This document shows, in pieces, positions 8,923 through 17,374 of a stretch of 64,000 bases of DNA (its first letter is position 1; every line of letters begins with the position of its first letter). Source of the DNA: UBA5239 sp040391785 (lineage in GTDB: Bacteria > Verrucomicrobiota > Lentisphaeria > Victivallales > Victivallaceae); NCBI GenBank assembly GCA_040391785.1, contig JBEBXH010000018.1:11365-75364 (forward strand), given 5' to 3'. The translations under genes and the position numbers were made by a program. The notes beneath the pieces are model-generated. The model made no database searches. It worked only from the letters and a program-made list of their open reading frames with translations, and was not told where the DNA came from.

Positions 8923-8993
8923 ATACTATGAATTCAAGAAAATAAAATGGTTATTCGAAAAAAGCAACATATCAACCAAAGGAGATTTCACCG

Positions 8994-9713
8994 ATGAAGA
9001 CGGCGAAAATGAATTTCACCCTTATTGAGCTCCTCGTCGTGATCGCGATCATTGCGATTCTGGCAGCCATGCTGCTGCCGGCGCTGAACAAAGCGCGCGA
9101 AAAGGCCCAGACCACCAAATGCCTGTCGAATGTGAAGCAATCCATACAGGCGGTGATCCTCTACAGCAACGACTACAATGACGAGGCGGTGAGGTATTTC
9201 ACGCCGAATGGTTCCAACGATGTTTTCTGGGCCGGTTACCTGGTCGGTTATGCCAAGGGTGATTACCTGCCGAAGGATCCTGATTACAGGGTGGCCCGCT
9301 GCCCGACGAATATCAATCCGACTGGTGATAGCCCCTCGATTTTCAGCTACGGCATGAACAATGCTTTTCCGGCAAACGTCCTGTTCAATACCGACACCAC
9401 AAAAACACCGCGCTGGGGAATGCTGGATTTCAAGAAGATCAAGCGTCCGGCGGCGGCCATGATCCTCGGGGATTCCGTGCACCGTACCGCCTATGTCGGC
9501 AGACAATACGGTACGCTGGCTTACAACGGCTGGGACTACGGAATCCACATGCGCCACAGTGAGCGGGCCAACCTGAGTTTCGCCGACGGCCATGCGGGCA
9601 CCTGCGGGCCCAAGGAAATCGTGGAATCGGCAATCGACCTGCTCGAAAACCCGGCCACCGTGGTCCGCCTGATGTACGGCAGCGGCACCCCATATCTCAG
9701 AATCTGGAATTAA
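8994..9713 (+). CDS. Pseudopilin-like protein, module A (H-X9-DG type)
   Basis: The 239-residue protein has a prepilin-type N-terminus, with a short basic leader MKTAKMN then FTLIELL and a 20-residue hydrophobic helix, and Glu at +5 of the mature form. The residue before the cleavage site is Asn, not the usual Gly. A conserved NKAREKA segment follows the helix. Near the C-terminus, His is followed nine residues later by DGHA, the processing-associated H-X9-DG motif known from Planctomycetes and Lentisphaerae. It would be an inner-membrane or periplasmic pilin-like protein. AAAGGAG lies 9 bases before the ATG. It is the first gene after a consensus promoter and is followed by three glycosidase-like genes. 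Confidence 0.88.
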   Translation: MKTAKMNFTLIELLVVIAIIAILAAMLLPALNKAREKAQTTKCLSNVKQSIQAVILYSNDYNDEAVRYFTPNGSNDVFWAGYLVGYAKGDYLPKDPDYRVARCPTNINPTGDSPSIFSYGMNNAFPANVLFNTDTTKTPRWGMLDFKKIKRPAAAMILGDSVHRTAYVGRQYGTLAYNGWDYGIHMRHSERANLSFADGHAGTCGPKEIVESAIDLLENPATVVRLMYGSGTPYLRIWN

Positions 9714-9735
9714 CCTGAACGGAGTATATTATCCC

Positions 9736-11916
9736 ATGAAATTCAAATCTCTCGCCCTGACCTTCGTCCTGATACTCGGAACCGGCAGTTTCGCCGCACC
9801 TCAATATACCGGCCCGAAAAGCAGCGACAAGTGGAGCCACCACGCAAACGCCCCGAAAATGGAGCAGCAGGATGAATCGATCCTGCTCAACAATCCGGAG
9901 GTCACGCGCAATCTGCATTTCATCTATATTCCGGTGGAAAAGGGCAAACGCTACACCGTCAGCTATGAGCTGAAAACCGAAGGAGTGGAAATCAAGAAGC
10001 CCCATCGCGGCGCCACAATTTTCATTGAATGGGCCGACGCCAAACATAATTTCGTGCGCGGCGGCGATTACCGCGGGGAACAGCAGTCGCCGGCGGAGTG
10101 GACCAAACTGCAGAGACTCTCACCGGTGGTGCCGGAGGGTACGCAATACCTCAAATTGTACGTGGCGCTCGAAGGCGCGGGCAAGGCATGGTTCCGCAAT
10201 TTTCTGGTGACGGAATTTACCGGTTATCAGGCCTTGAATGTGTCCGAACCCGCGCCCGGCACGGTGCTGGACAATGTATTTCCGGAGTTCAAGTGGCAGG
10301 ATGTCAAGCGCCCCTGCCAGGTGACGATTGCTTCCGACAAAGCGTTGACCCGCGACCGGATGGTATTTGCCGCCAATGAACCTCAACTGAGGATCGACAA
10401 AGAACTTCCGCCCGGCAGCACCTGGTATTTCATAATACAGGATACCCCCATGTATGTAAACGACAGTTTCAGAAGCGAAATCGGAAGTTTCTCCATCGCC
10501 AAAGACGCCGGCGTCTGGCCGCCGCAGGTCAATCTGCAGTACGTTCCCTCGACCGAGCCCAGGCCCACGCTCAAAGTCGAGGTCCGCGCTCCCGAAAAAA
10601 GCACTACCGGGATTTTCATCAACGGTCAGGCCGCGGAAATCGTGTCCGCTTCGAATAACACATTCACGTTCCGCCCGGCGGCGGATCTGGCGAATGATGT
10701 TCACCGCGTTGAATTCCGCATTGCCGCCGGGGAACGGCAGGAAACAATCAGCCGCTTTTTCTCCACAGCCAAACCGGTCAGCAAGACCACATTCAAGCAG
10801 GGGATCACCTACATCGACGGCAAGCCGTTTTTCCCCATCGGCACCTACGAACCGCTGCATGCCAACCGCGACGACCTGACCGGGCTCAAGGAAGCCGGGT
10901 TCAACTTTGCGCACAGCTACGATTATACCGCGATCAAGGAAACCACCCCGGAAGCGGTCAAGGCCCACAGCGAACGCGCCGCGAAATTTCTGCAGCACGC
11001 CGAGTCGGAAGGCCTGAAAATCCTGCTCGGCATCCCGCGCAATCTCAGCAAAAGCAGCGATATGGACAGCATTTACGCGTATATGAAACCGCTTGTACAG
11101 AAATATCCGGCCCTGTTTGCCTGGTATCTTTACGATGAGCCCCTCCTCTCCAAAGTACCGGTAAACGTAATGGCGAATTTCTACCGTTCATTCAAGGAAA
11201 TCGACCCGTTCCACTTCGGTTATACGCTCTATGCCGACGCCGTGATTTCGCTGACCAAAGATGTTTACGAATATGCCGGTCAGGCCGACGCCATCGGCAG
11301 CGATCCCTATCCCTCGTGGCGCGGGAACAAGGATAATTATATCTTGGTCAAGAGCTGGACCGAAAACTGCCGCAAATTGGCGGGCGAGGACCGTCCGGTC
11401 TGGATCGCGCTGGAAACCTTCGACCCCGACTACCTGTGGGACACCGGCAAATATTACGGTCAGGCCGGGCAGCACGGGCCCATCGTCTACCCGGATTACG
11501 ACCAGATCAAGTGCCAGGCGTTTCTGGCGCTGAGCGGCGGAGCCAACGGCATCATTCACTACAGTTTGCCGCACCGCGCTTACGATATGCTCAAGCATGC
11601 GCCCGAATCCTGGGCCGGCATCGGCAGGATGAACCGCGAGCTGCAGGAAGTCGCCCCCTTCGCCACGCACCCCGGCAAGAACAACGTCCTGACACTGGAA
11701 CTGCCGAAGCCGCTCGTTTACTGGACACGCGACAATGCCGCCGGCGAGACCATCATCGCCATCATCAACCCGACTTCCGGCGAGTGCGAACTGGACTATA
11801 CGCTGCCGGTCGGGCGGCGCCCGGTCCGCAGGTTTTACCAGGAGAAACAGGATGGTCCGCGGCTCAAAACCAAATTCCGCCCCTTTGAAGTAAAAGTTTT
11901 TTTAGCAGGTAAATAA
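9736..11916 (+). CDS. Secreted glycoside-hydrolase-like protein (beta domains plus TIM barrel)
   Basis: The 726-residue protein has a Sec signal peptide (1-20, cleavage near SFAA). A CBM4/9-like beta-sandwich follows (about 40-170), then Ig-like beta domains (about 175-345). A TIM barrel starts at TYIDGKPFFPIGTYEP near residue 355, an opening seen in GH2- and GH42-like clan A enzymes. Candidate catalytic acids are Glu468 in YDEP and Glu560 in IALETFD. Family and substrate are not certain. The gene is 22 bases after the pseudopilin gene and directly abuts the next gene, so it lies in one transcript. The protein is predicted to act in the periplasm or outside the cell. Confidence 0.8.
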   Translation: MKFKSLALTFVLILGTGSFAAPQYTGPKSSDKWSHHANAPKMEQQDESILLNNPEVTRNLHFIYIPVEKGKRYTVSYELKTEGVEIKKPHRGATIFIEWADAKHNFVRGGDYRGEQQSPAEWTKLQRLSPVVPEGTQYLKLYVALEGAGKAWFRNFLVTEFTGYQALNVSEPAPGTVLDNVFPEFKWQDVKRPCQVTIASDKALTRDRMVFAANEPQLRIDKELPPGSTWYFIIQDTPMYVNDSFRSEIGSFSIAKDAGVWPPQVNLQYVPSTEPRPTLKVEVRAPEKSTTGIFINGQAAEIVSASNNTFTFRPAADLANDVHRVEFRIAAGERQETISRFFSTAKPVSKTTFKQGITYIDGKPFFPIGTYEPLHANRDDLTGLKEAGFNFAHSYDYTAIKETTPEAVKAHSERAAKFLQHAESEGLKILLGIPRNLSKSSDMDSIYAYMKPLVQKYPALFAWYLYDEPLLSKVPVNVMANFYRSFKEIDPFHFGYTLYADAVISLTKDVYEYAGQADAIGSDPYPSWRGNKDNYILVKSWTENCRKLAGEDRPVWIALETFDPDYLWDTGKYYGQAGQHGPIVYPDYDQIKCQAFLALSGGANGIIHYSLPHRAYDMLKHAPESWAGIGRMNRELQEVAPFATHPGKNNVLTLELPKPLVYWTRDNAAGETIIAIINPTSGECELDYTLPVGRRPVRRFYQEKQDGPRLKTKFRPFEVKVFLAGK

Positions 11917-12972
11917 ATGATTGCACCGGTTCTGGAAAAGAAAGTCGAAGTCGTTGATCTGAAGTTTGATATCGCCATGGCCCGGCCGGGCCAGATGTAC
12001 GGCTGGCCCGGGCTCACTCGGGCGCGCAATGGCGATTTGCTGCTCGCGGCTTCGGAGCGCAAATTCCACTGCTGTCCTTTCGGCCGCGAAGTGGTCGCGC
12101 GCTCCTCCGACAACGGCCGGAGCTGGAGCTTGCCGCTGGAAATTTACAACAGCGAACTCGACGACCGCGATTCCAATCTCCTGACCATGCCGGACGGCAC
12201 CGTAATTTTGAGCTGGTTCAGTTCGCTGTCTTTCCAGGTCAACTGGCCGGAACGGGCCGCGCGGGTTACGCCGCAAATGTGCGAGGAACTGGTCGGCTCC
12301 TGGCTGCTCAAATCCGCCGACAACGGCCATACCTGGGACAAAACCCCCACCCGCATGCCCGCCGGCAACCACATTTCGCCCAGCGTACTGGCAGATGGCT
12401 CGCTGTTGACCTGCGGGGCGGTGGGCAAGGATTATTGCGTTTTCAAATCATCGGATTGTGGTCGGAGCTGGCAGCAGATCGGTATTGTCCCCGGGCCGAA
12501 AAAGCCGGACGGTCATCCGATTCTCAACGAATCCCATCTGCTGGAAGTGGCCCCGCGCCGTATCGTGGCAATGTTCCGTTCGTTCACGGGCGATATCTGC
12601 CCCATCTATCAGTCCGAATCCGACGACGGCGGACACACCTGGAGCCCTGCCCGCGAGCTGCCGGTCATGGGTTGCCCGCCTCAATTGCTGAAACTGAAAA
12701 ACGGCGTGTTGATGTGCTCGTTCGGACACCGTCAAAATCCCTACAGCATCCGCGTCATGTTCTCGCACGACCTCGGCCGGAGCTGGGATTTCGATAACAT
12801 CGTCACGCTCTATGAATGGGAGGATGCGCCGGACATGGGGTATCCCACCAGTTTCGAGCTCGGCAACGGCGAGATCATGACGGTGTTTTATTGCAGCCGG
12901 CGTGACAAAGCACCGGAGAGCAAACTCCCGGAGGGGATTTTCACCCTGCGGTACAAACTGAGTTTTCCATAA
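11917..12972 (+). CDS. Sialidase-like BNR/Asp-box six-bladed propeller protein
   Basis: The 351-residue protein has no signal peptide. Five Asp-box repeats of the form S-x-D-x-G-x-[ST]-W lie near residues 63, 132, 173, 235 and 284, the hallmark of the sialidase/BNR beta-propeller fold. The N-terminal RIP arginine motif of true GH33 sialidases is not evident (ARPGQMYGWPGL instead), so another exo-glycosidase or lyase-like role is possible. The ATG comes directly after the previous stop codon, and its own stop overlaps the next start by one base (TAATG), indicating translational coupling. It lies between a secreted glycosidase and a GH36-like enzyme, so it probably handles an oligosaccharide after import. 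Confidence 0.85.
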   Translation: MIAPVLEKKVEVVDLKFDIAMARPGQMYGWPGLTRARNGDLLLAASERKFHCCPFGREVVARSSDNGRSWSLPLEIYNSELDDRDSNLLTMPDGTVILSWFSSLSFQVNWPERAARVTPQMCEELVGSWLLKSADNGHTWDKTPTRMPAGNHISPSVLADGSLLTCGAVGKDYCVFKSSDCGRSWQQIGIVPGPKKPDGHPILNESHLLEVAPRRIVAMFRSFTGDICPIYQSESDDGGHTWSPARELPVMGCPPQLLKLKNGVLMCSFGHRQNPYSIRVMFSHDLGRSWDFDNIVTLYEWEDAPDMGYPTSFELGNGEIMTVFYCSRRDKAPESKLPEGIFTLRYKLSFP

Positions 12973-14966
12973 TGCTTGAATACGAGGACATCCGGATTTC
13001 ACGCTCGGGCGATCAACTGGTGATCGCCAATTCCGTTATTATGCGGACGCTGGATTTGGCCATGGGCGCACCGCGAACGGTTTCGCTGTGCGATGGCGGC
13101 GGGCGCGAGTTCACCGCCCCGGACAAGCCACACGCGGATCTCTCGTTCATCGGGTTGAACCATCCGGGCAATGAAAAAACACCGTGGCGACTCCGCGATA
13201 TTGCCGCGGAAGTGCTGCCGGGAGATCTGTTCGATTCGACGCGTGTATGTGTCCGGCTGGCGATGTTCGAACCGGTGGAGCAGGCCGCGTACACCCGCGA
13301 ATACTTCATCTATCCGGGGCTGCCGGTGATCGCCGTGCAGAACTTCATCGAATGCCCGGTGAAGCCCAATATTTACTGGAGCCGGCGCGGCGTTTACGCC
13401 CGGAATCAGGCGGCGCCCGACTACCGTCACCTGGCCGAGAGCTGTGCGGACAGCATCCGCCCGGCGAGCGGTATCCGCCCGGAGTGCTCCGTCGAATTTA
13501 CCGCCATCACCGATATCACCGACGAACTGGTCGCCATCCATCCCGCCGAGGGGGAATTGCTGAACGGCAATTTACTGTTCTGTGCTGCCGCCGACGGCGC
13601 GGGATTCACCTATCTGCAGGAAGCTCCGCCCAGCGGCGAGCGCCGCGATTACGAGGCCCACGATTTCCGCCTTGACGGCGACACAATTCTCTCCTGCAAC
13701 TGGGGCATTCATCCGGCCGAGCTGACCCCCGGTAAAACCTTCCGGGGCTACCGTCATGCCCTGATGATTTTTCATTCGGCGGCGGAGCGGAATTTCCTGC
13801 TGAAAAAATACCTGCGGACACGCTTCCCCTTCGATGTGCCGAAACACCACTCCATCCTGATCAATCCGTGGGGATGCGGCTGTTTCCCCAAGTTGGTTAA
13901 CAAGCAATTCCTGCTGGACGAAATCGCCGCCGCGCCGTCGCTCGGCGCGACCCATTATCAGATCGACGACGCATGGCAGACCGGCGGCTCGCTCTCCGAG
14001 CTTTCCGGCAAAAACCGCAAAGTCACCCCGGAATTCTGGACCATTTCCAGCGAACGGCTCGGCGGTTCGTTCGACGCGCTTGTGAGCGCCGCCCGGGCCG
14101 CCGGGGTTGAGCTCGGGCTATGGCTCGCGCCCTCCGCGAACAGCGACTACGACGACTGGCGGGAATTCGGCGCGATGGTGTTGGATTATCACCGCCGTTT
14201 CGGCTTCAAAATGTTCAAAATCGACTTCATCAAAATCCGTACATACACCGCCGAGGAAAACCTGCGCGAACTGCTGGCATACCTGCGGACGGCCTCCGGC
14301 GGCGAAGTTTACTTCAACCTCGACATTACCAACGGCCAGCGCACCGGGTATTTCCATTTCCTGGAATTCGGCAACGTTTTTCTGGAAAACCGCTACGTCA
14401 GCCTCGGCATCGGATATCATCCGGAAAAAACGCTGCGTTCGCTGTGGCGCCTGAGTCGCTTTGTCCGCCCGCAAATGCTGCAGATCGAAGTTCCGAGCCC
14501 GGACGACATCAGCGCGGAATTCTACGCCGCCAAACCGTGGTGCCATCCGGCGGAATATCCGGTCGAATACTGGGCGGCGATCGCCTTTTTCGCGAGTCCG
14601 CTGCTGTGGCTGGCGCCCTCGCGGGTGTCGCCCGAAATCCGCCGCCGGATCAAGGGCATCATGGACCTGCACTTGCAATACCGAGACCGCATTTTCGCCG
14701 GGGAAGTTTTCGCCATCGGCGATGAGCCCGACGGCGCGGCCATGGCGGCACTGCAGTGCCACGATTTCGCTGATAACACGGGCTTGCTGACCGTCTATCG
14801 TGAACTCGGCAATGCGAAGGGTGAAACCGTGCTGACCATGGATTACCTGCCGGAAAACCCCGCCTGGAAAATCATCCACGGCGAGGCCGAAATCACCAGT
14901 CTTGCCCCCGGTCAAATCCGCCTCACCATCCCCCAGCGCCCCGGCTTCGCCATCTTCTCCTACTGA
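12972..14966 (+). CDS. GH36-like alpha-galactosidase-type glycosidase
   Basis: The 664-residue protein without a signal peptide has an N-terminal beta-supersandwich (about 1-290), a central TIM barrel (about 290-590) and a C-terminal beta domain, as in GH36. The barrel carries YQIDDAWQ around residues 330-336 and FKIDFIK with Asp418, matching the family nucleophile strand. The general acid is not clear to me, so it may be a divergent branch. Substrate specificity (alpha-galactoside or other) is inference. It is the last gene of the module A operon, overlapping the BNR-repeat gene by one base. Confidence 0.82.
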   Translation: MLEYEDIRISRSGDQLVIANSVIMRTLDLAMGAPRTVSLCDGGGREFTAPDKPHADLSFIGLNHPGNEKTPWRLRDIAAEVLPGDLFDSTRVCVRLAMFEPVEQAAYTREYFIYPGLPVIAVQNFIECPVKPNIYWSRRGVYARNQAAPDYRHLAESCADSIRPASGIRPECSVEFTAITDITDELVAIHPAEGELLNGNLLFCAAADGAGFTYLQEAPPSGERRDYEAHDFRLDGDTILSCNWGIHPAELTPGKTFRGYRHALMIFHSAAERNFLLKKYLRTRFPFDVPKHHSILINPWGCGCFPKLVNKQFLLDEIAAAPSLGATHYQIDDAWQTGGSLSELSGKNRKVTPEFWTISSERLGGSFDALVSAARAAGVELGLWLAPSANSDYDDWREFGAMVLDYHRRFGFKMFKIDFIKIRTYTAEENLRELLAYLRTASGGEVYFNLDITNGQRTGYFHFLEFGNVFLENRYVSLGIGYHPEKTLRSLWRLSRFVRPQMLQIEVPSPDDISAEFYAAKPWCHPAEYPVEYWAAIAFFASPLLWLAPSRVSPEIRRRIKGIMDLHLQYRDRIFAGEVFAIGDEPDGAAMAALQCHDFADNTGLLTVYRELGNAKGETVLTMDYLPENPAWKIIHGEAEITSLAPGQIRLTIPQRPGFAIFSY

Positions 14967-15104
14967 TCGCAAGCTCCGATTCGCCTGCCGGACCGGTGGG
15001 AAAATAATTGCAAAAAAAACAGACCGGAAATCAGCACTCTATTTGTATTTTCGGCAAAGCTATCTATTCTTATTGATAAAATCATTAAAGCTAAGGAAAC
15101 GAGA

Positions 15105-16046
15105 ATGGATAATCGGCACTATTTTGAACGGTTGAACGAGCTTAAAAAGAATCTGGGCAAGGTGATTCGCGGCAAGGACGAGGTGCTTGAGTTGATGGTC
15201 ATCGCCATCATGGCCGACGGGAACATTTTGCTGGAGGACGTGCCCGGCGTCGGCAAAACCACACTGGCCAAGGCGCTGGCCGCTTCACTGGACAGCCGTT
15301 TCACCCGCATCCAGTTCACGCCGGACCTGCTTCCGGCGGACATTCTCGGCAGTTCGATCTACAACCCGAAGGACGGTTCGTTCCAGTTCCGGCCGGGGCC
15401 GGTTTTCACCAATATCCTGTTGGCGGACGAAATCAACCGGGCCTCGCCGCGGACCCAGTCGGCACTGCTGGAGGCCATGAGCGAGCGCCAGGTGTCGGTG
15501 GAGGGCAAGACGACCCATCTGGAGCGCCCGTTTCTGGTGATCGCCACTGAGAATCCGGTCGAGTACCAGGGAACGTACCAGCTGCCGGAAGCGCAGCTGG
15601 ACCGCTTCGCCATGCAGCTGACGCTGGGCTATCCGGAAAGCGAATTCGAGCTGGAAATGCTTTTTGACCGTATTAACGGCGACCCGGCCACGACGCTGCA
15701 GGCGGTATTGAACAGCGAGGAAGTGGTGGAGGCCCAGAAGCGCGTCTGTCAGGTGAAAGTGGAGAAATCGGTGGCGGGCTATATGCTCGAGCTGGTCCGG
15801 GCCACGCGCGCCGACAACCGGGTGGTACTGGGGGCCAGTCCCCGCGCGCTGCTGCTGCTGTCGCGCTGCGCCCAGGCGGCGGCTTTCCTGGTTGGCCGCG
15901 AGTTTGTATTGCCGGAAGATGTGAAAAAAGTGGGGGTGGCGGTATTGTCGCACCGTCTGGTCCTCGATAACAAGACCCGTTACTCGGGTGTAACCGCGCA
16001 GCAGATCGTCAAAGACCTGCTGTCACAGACCAAAATACCCGATTGA
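15105..16046 (+). CDS. MoxR-family AAA+ ATPase
   Basis: The 313-residue cytosolic ATPase has Walker A PGVGKTT (47-53), Walker B ILLADEI (104-110), an NRASPRTQ sensor-1 region and the ENP motif near 150. MoxR ATPases act as chaperones for maturation of protein complexes and are usually encoded beside DUF58 and transglutaminase or VWA proteins, as here. AAGGAAACGAGA precedes the ATG. The stop codon overlaps the DUF58 start (TGATG). Confidence 0.94.
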   Translation: MDNRHYFERLNELKKNLGKVIRGKDEVLELMVIAIMADGNILLEDVPGVGKTTLAKALAASLDSRFTRIQFTPDLLPADILGSSIYNPKDGSFQFRPGPVFTNILLADEINRASPRTQSALLEAMSERQVSVEGKTTHLERPFLVIATENPVEYQGTYQLPEAQLDRFAMQLTLGYPESEFELEMLFDRINGDPATTLQAVLNSEEVVEAQKRVCQVKVEKSVAGYMLELVRATRADNRVVLGASPRALLLLSRCAQAAAFLVGREFVLPEDVKKVGVAVLSHRLVLDNKTRYSGVTAQQIVKDLLSQTKIPD

Positions 16047-17374
16047 TGAAACTGTTTGACTCCTACAATCAGAAGATGGAGAAATTTCTGGACGGCCCGG
16101 AGTGGTATCAACTGAGCACCCTCGAACGCCGGCCGGGCCACTACCGTCCGCCCACGGTAGCGGTGTTTGCCTGGATCGCGGGTTTCCTGTGGCGCTCGCT
16201 GACGCTGCAGGCGCTGCTGCTGCTGGTGCCGGGCGGGCTGATTTTCCTCTATAGCACGATTTCGCTGGAGTCGCCGATTCGGGTGACGACGATCGCCATT
16301 TTGATGGTGATGATCGTGGAGGTGTCGATCGGTTACGTGTTCCGCCCGCGGCTCAGGATCGAGCGCTCGGTGCCGGAGCGGCTGCGCACCGGGGCCGAAT
16401 TCAGCATCGGCTACCGCGTGACCAACAAACGGCGGCTGCCGACCTGGGATATCGAGCTGGACGCCTATCTGCTGCGCAAAGGAGTCAAAATCGACAAGGC
16501 GGCCAGCGTCAGCGGCATCGCCGGCGGCGAAACGGTGTTCCTGACGGCGCACGGCACCGCCACGCAGCGCGGGGTATATCATCTTTATTCGCCGATTGCC
16601 GACTCGCTCTTTCCGCTGTCGATCTCCAAATGGAGCTGTTCGAACAAGGAGCTGAAGCAGGCGATCCACGTCTACCCGGCCTTTACCACGCTGAACAACC
16701 TGATTTTGCCGACCGGGAGCAAGTTCCAGAAAAATGGTACCTCACGGGTGTCGAAAGTGGGCGAATCGGCGGATTTCTATGGCTGCCGGGAGTTCCGCGA
16801 GGGCGACGATCCGCGGCACATTTACTGGCGCGGCAGTGCACGCTCCGGGCAGTTGATCGTGAAGGAGTTCCAGAACGAGTATTTGAGCCGCATCGCGCTG
16901 GTCGTGGATACCTACATCCCGGACCGGCGGAAGTGGTATTCCTTCAAAACCAAGACTTATTTCAAAGAGCTCGAGGGCGGGCTGGAAATCGCGGCGGCGA
17001 TCACCGACTACCTGACCCGGGGCGAATACGTGGTGGACATCTTCGCGGCGGGCGACAAGGTTTATCATTTTCAGGCCGGGCGGCACCTGGCCTGTTTCGA
17101 CAATATCCTCGATATTCTGGCGGAGGTCCAGCCGAATCCCGACCCGAAGGTCAGCGAGCTCTCCGATTCGGTGATGGAGGAGATTTCCGGCATCGGCAGC
17201 GCGCTGGTCGTGCTGCTCGGCTGGGATGACGAACGGGCGAAAATGGTGGAGCGATTCCGGGAGTCCGGCATCAGCATCAAGGCGATCATCATCGACGCCC
17301 CGCCGGAAGCGCCGGACTATCTGGTCAGGCTCAATTCGGACGACATCAACTCGGGGAAAGTACGCGACCTATGA
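16046..17374 (+). CDS. DUF58 (VWA-like) membrane protein
   Basis: The 442-residue protein has two adjacent membrane helices at about 50-95. A beta-rich domain follows, then the DUF58 core with its E-x-D-D-x-R-x-I-x-W-R signature near residue 250 (FREGDDPRHIYWRGSARSG). The C-terminal half resembles a von Willebrand A fold. DUF58 proteins are thought to be clients or partners of MoxR ATPases at the inner membrane. The ATG at 16046 overlaps the moxR stop, and the end overlaps the next start (ATGA), so the three genes are translationally coupled. Confidence 0.92.
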   Translation: MKLFDSYNQKMEKFLDGPEWYQLSTLERRPGHYRPPTVAVFAWIAGFLWRSLTLQALLLLVPGGLIFLYSTISLESPIRVTTIAILMVMIVEVSIGYVFRPRLRIERSVPERLRTGAEFSIGYRVTNKRRLPTWDIELDAYLLRKGVKIDKAASVSGIAGGETVFLTAHGTATQRGVYHLYSPIADSLFPLSISKWSCSNKELKQAIHVYPAFTTLNNLILPTGSKFQKNGTSRVSKVGESADFYGCREFREGDDPRHIYWRGSARSGQLIVKEFQNEYLSRIALVVDTYIPDRRKWYSFKTKTYFKELEGGLEIAAAITDYLTRGEYVVDIFAAGDKVYHFQAGRHLACFDNILDILAEVQPNPDPKVSELSDSVMEEISGIGSALVVLLGWDDERAKMVERFRESGISIKAIIIDAPPEAPDYLVRLNSDDINSGKVRDL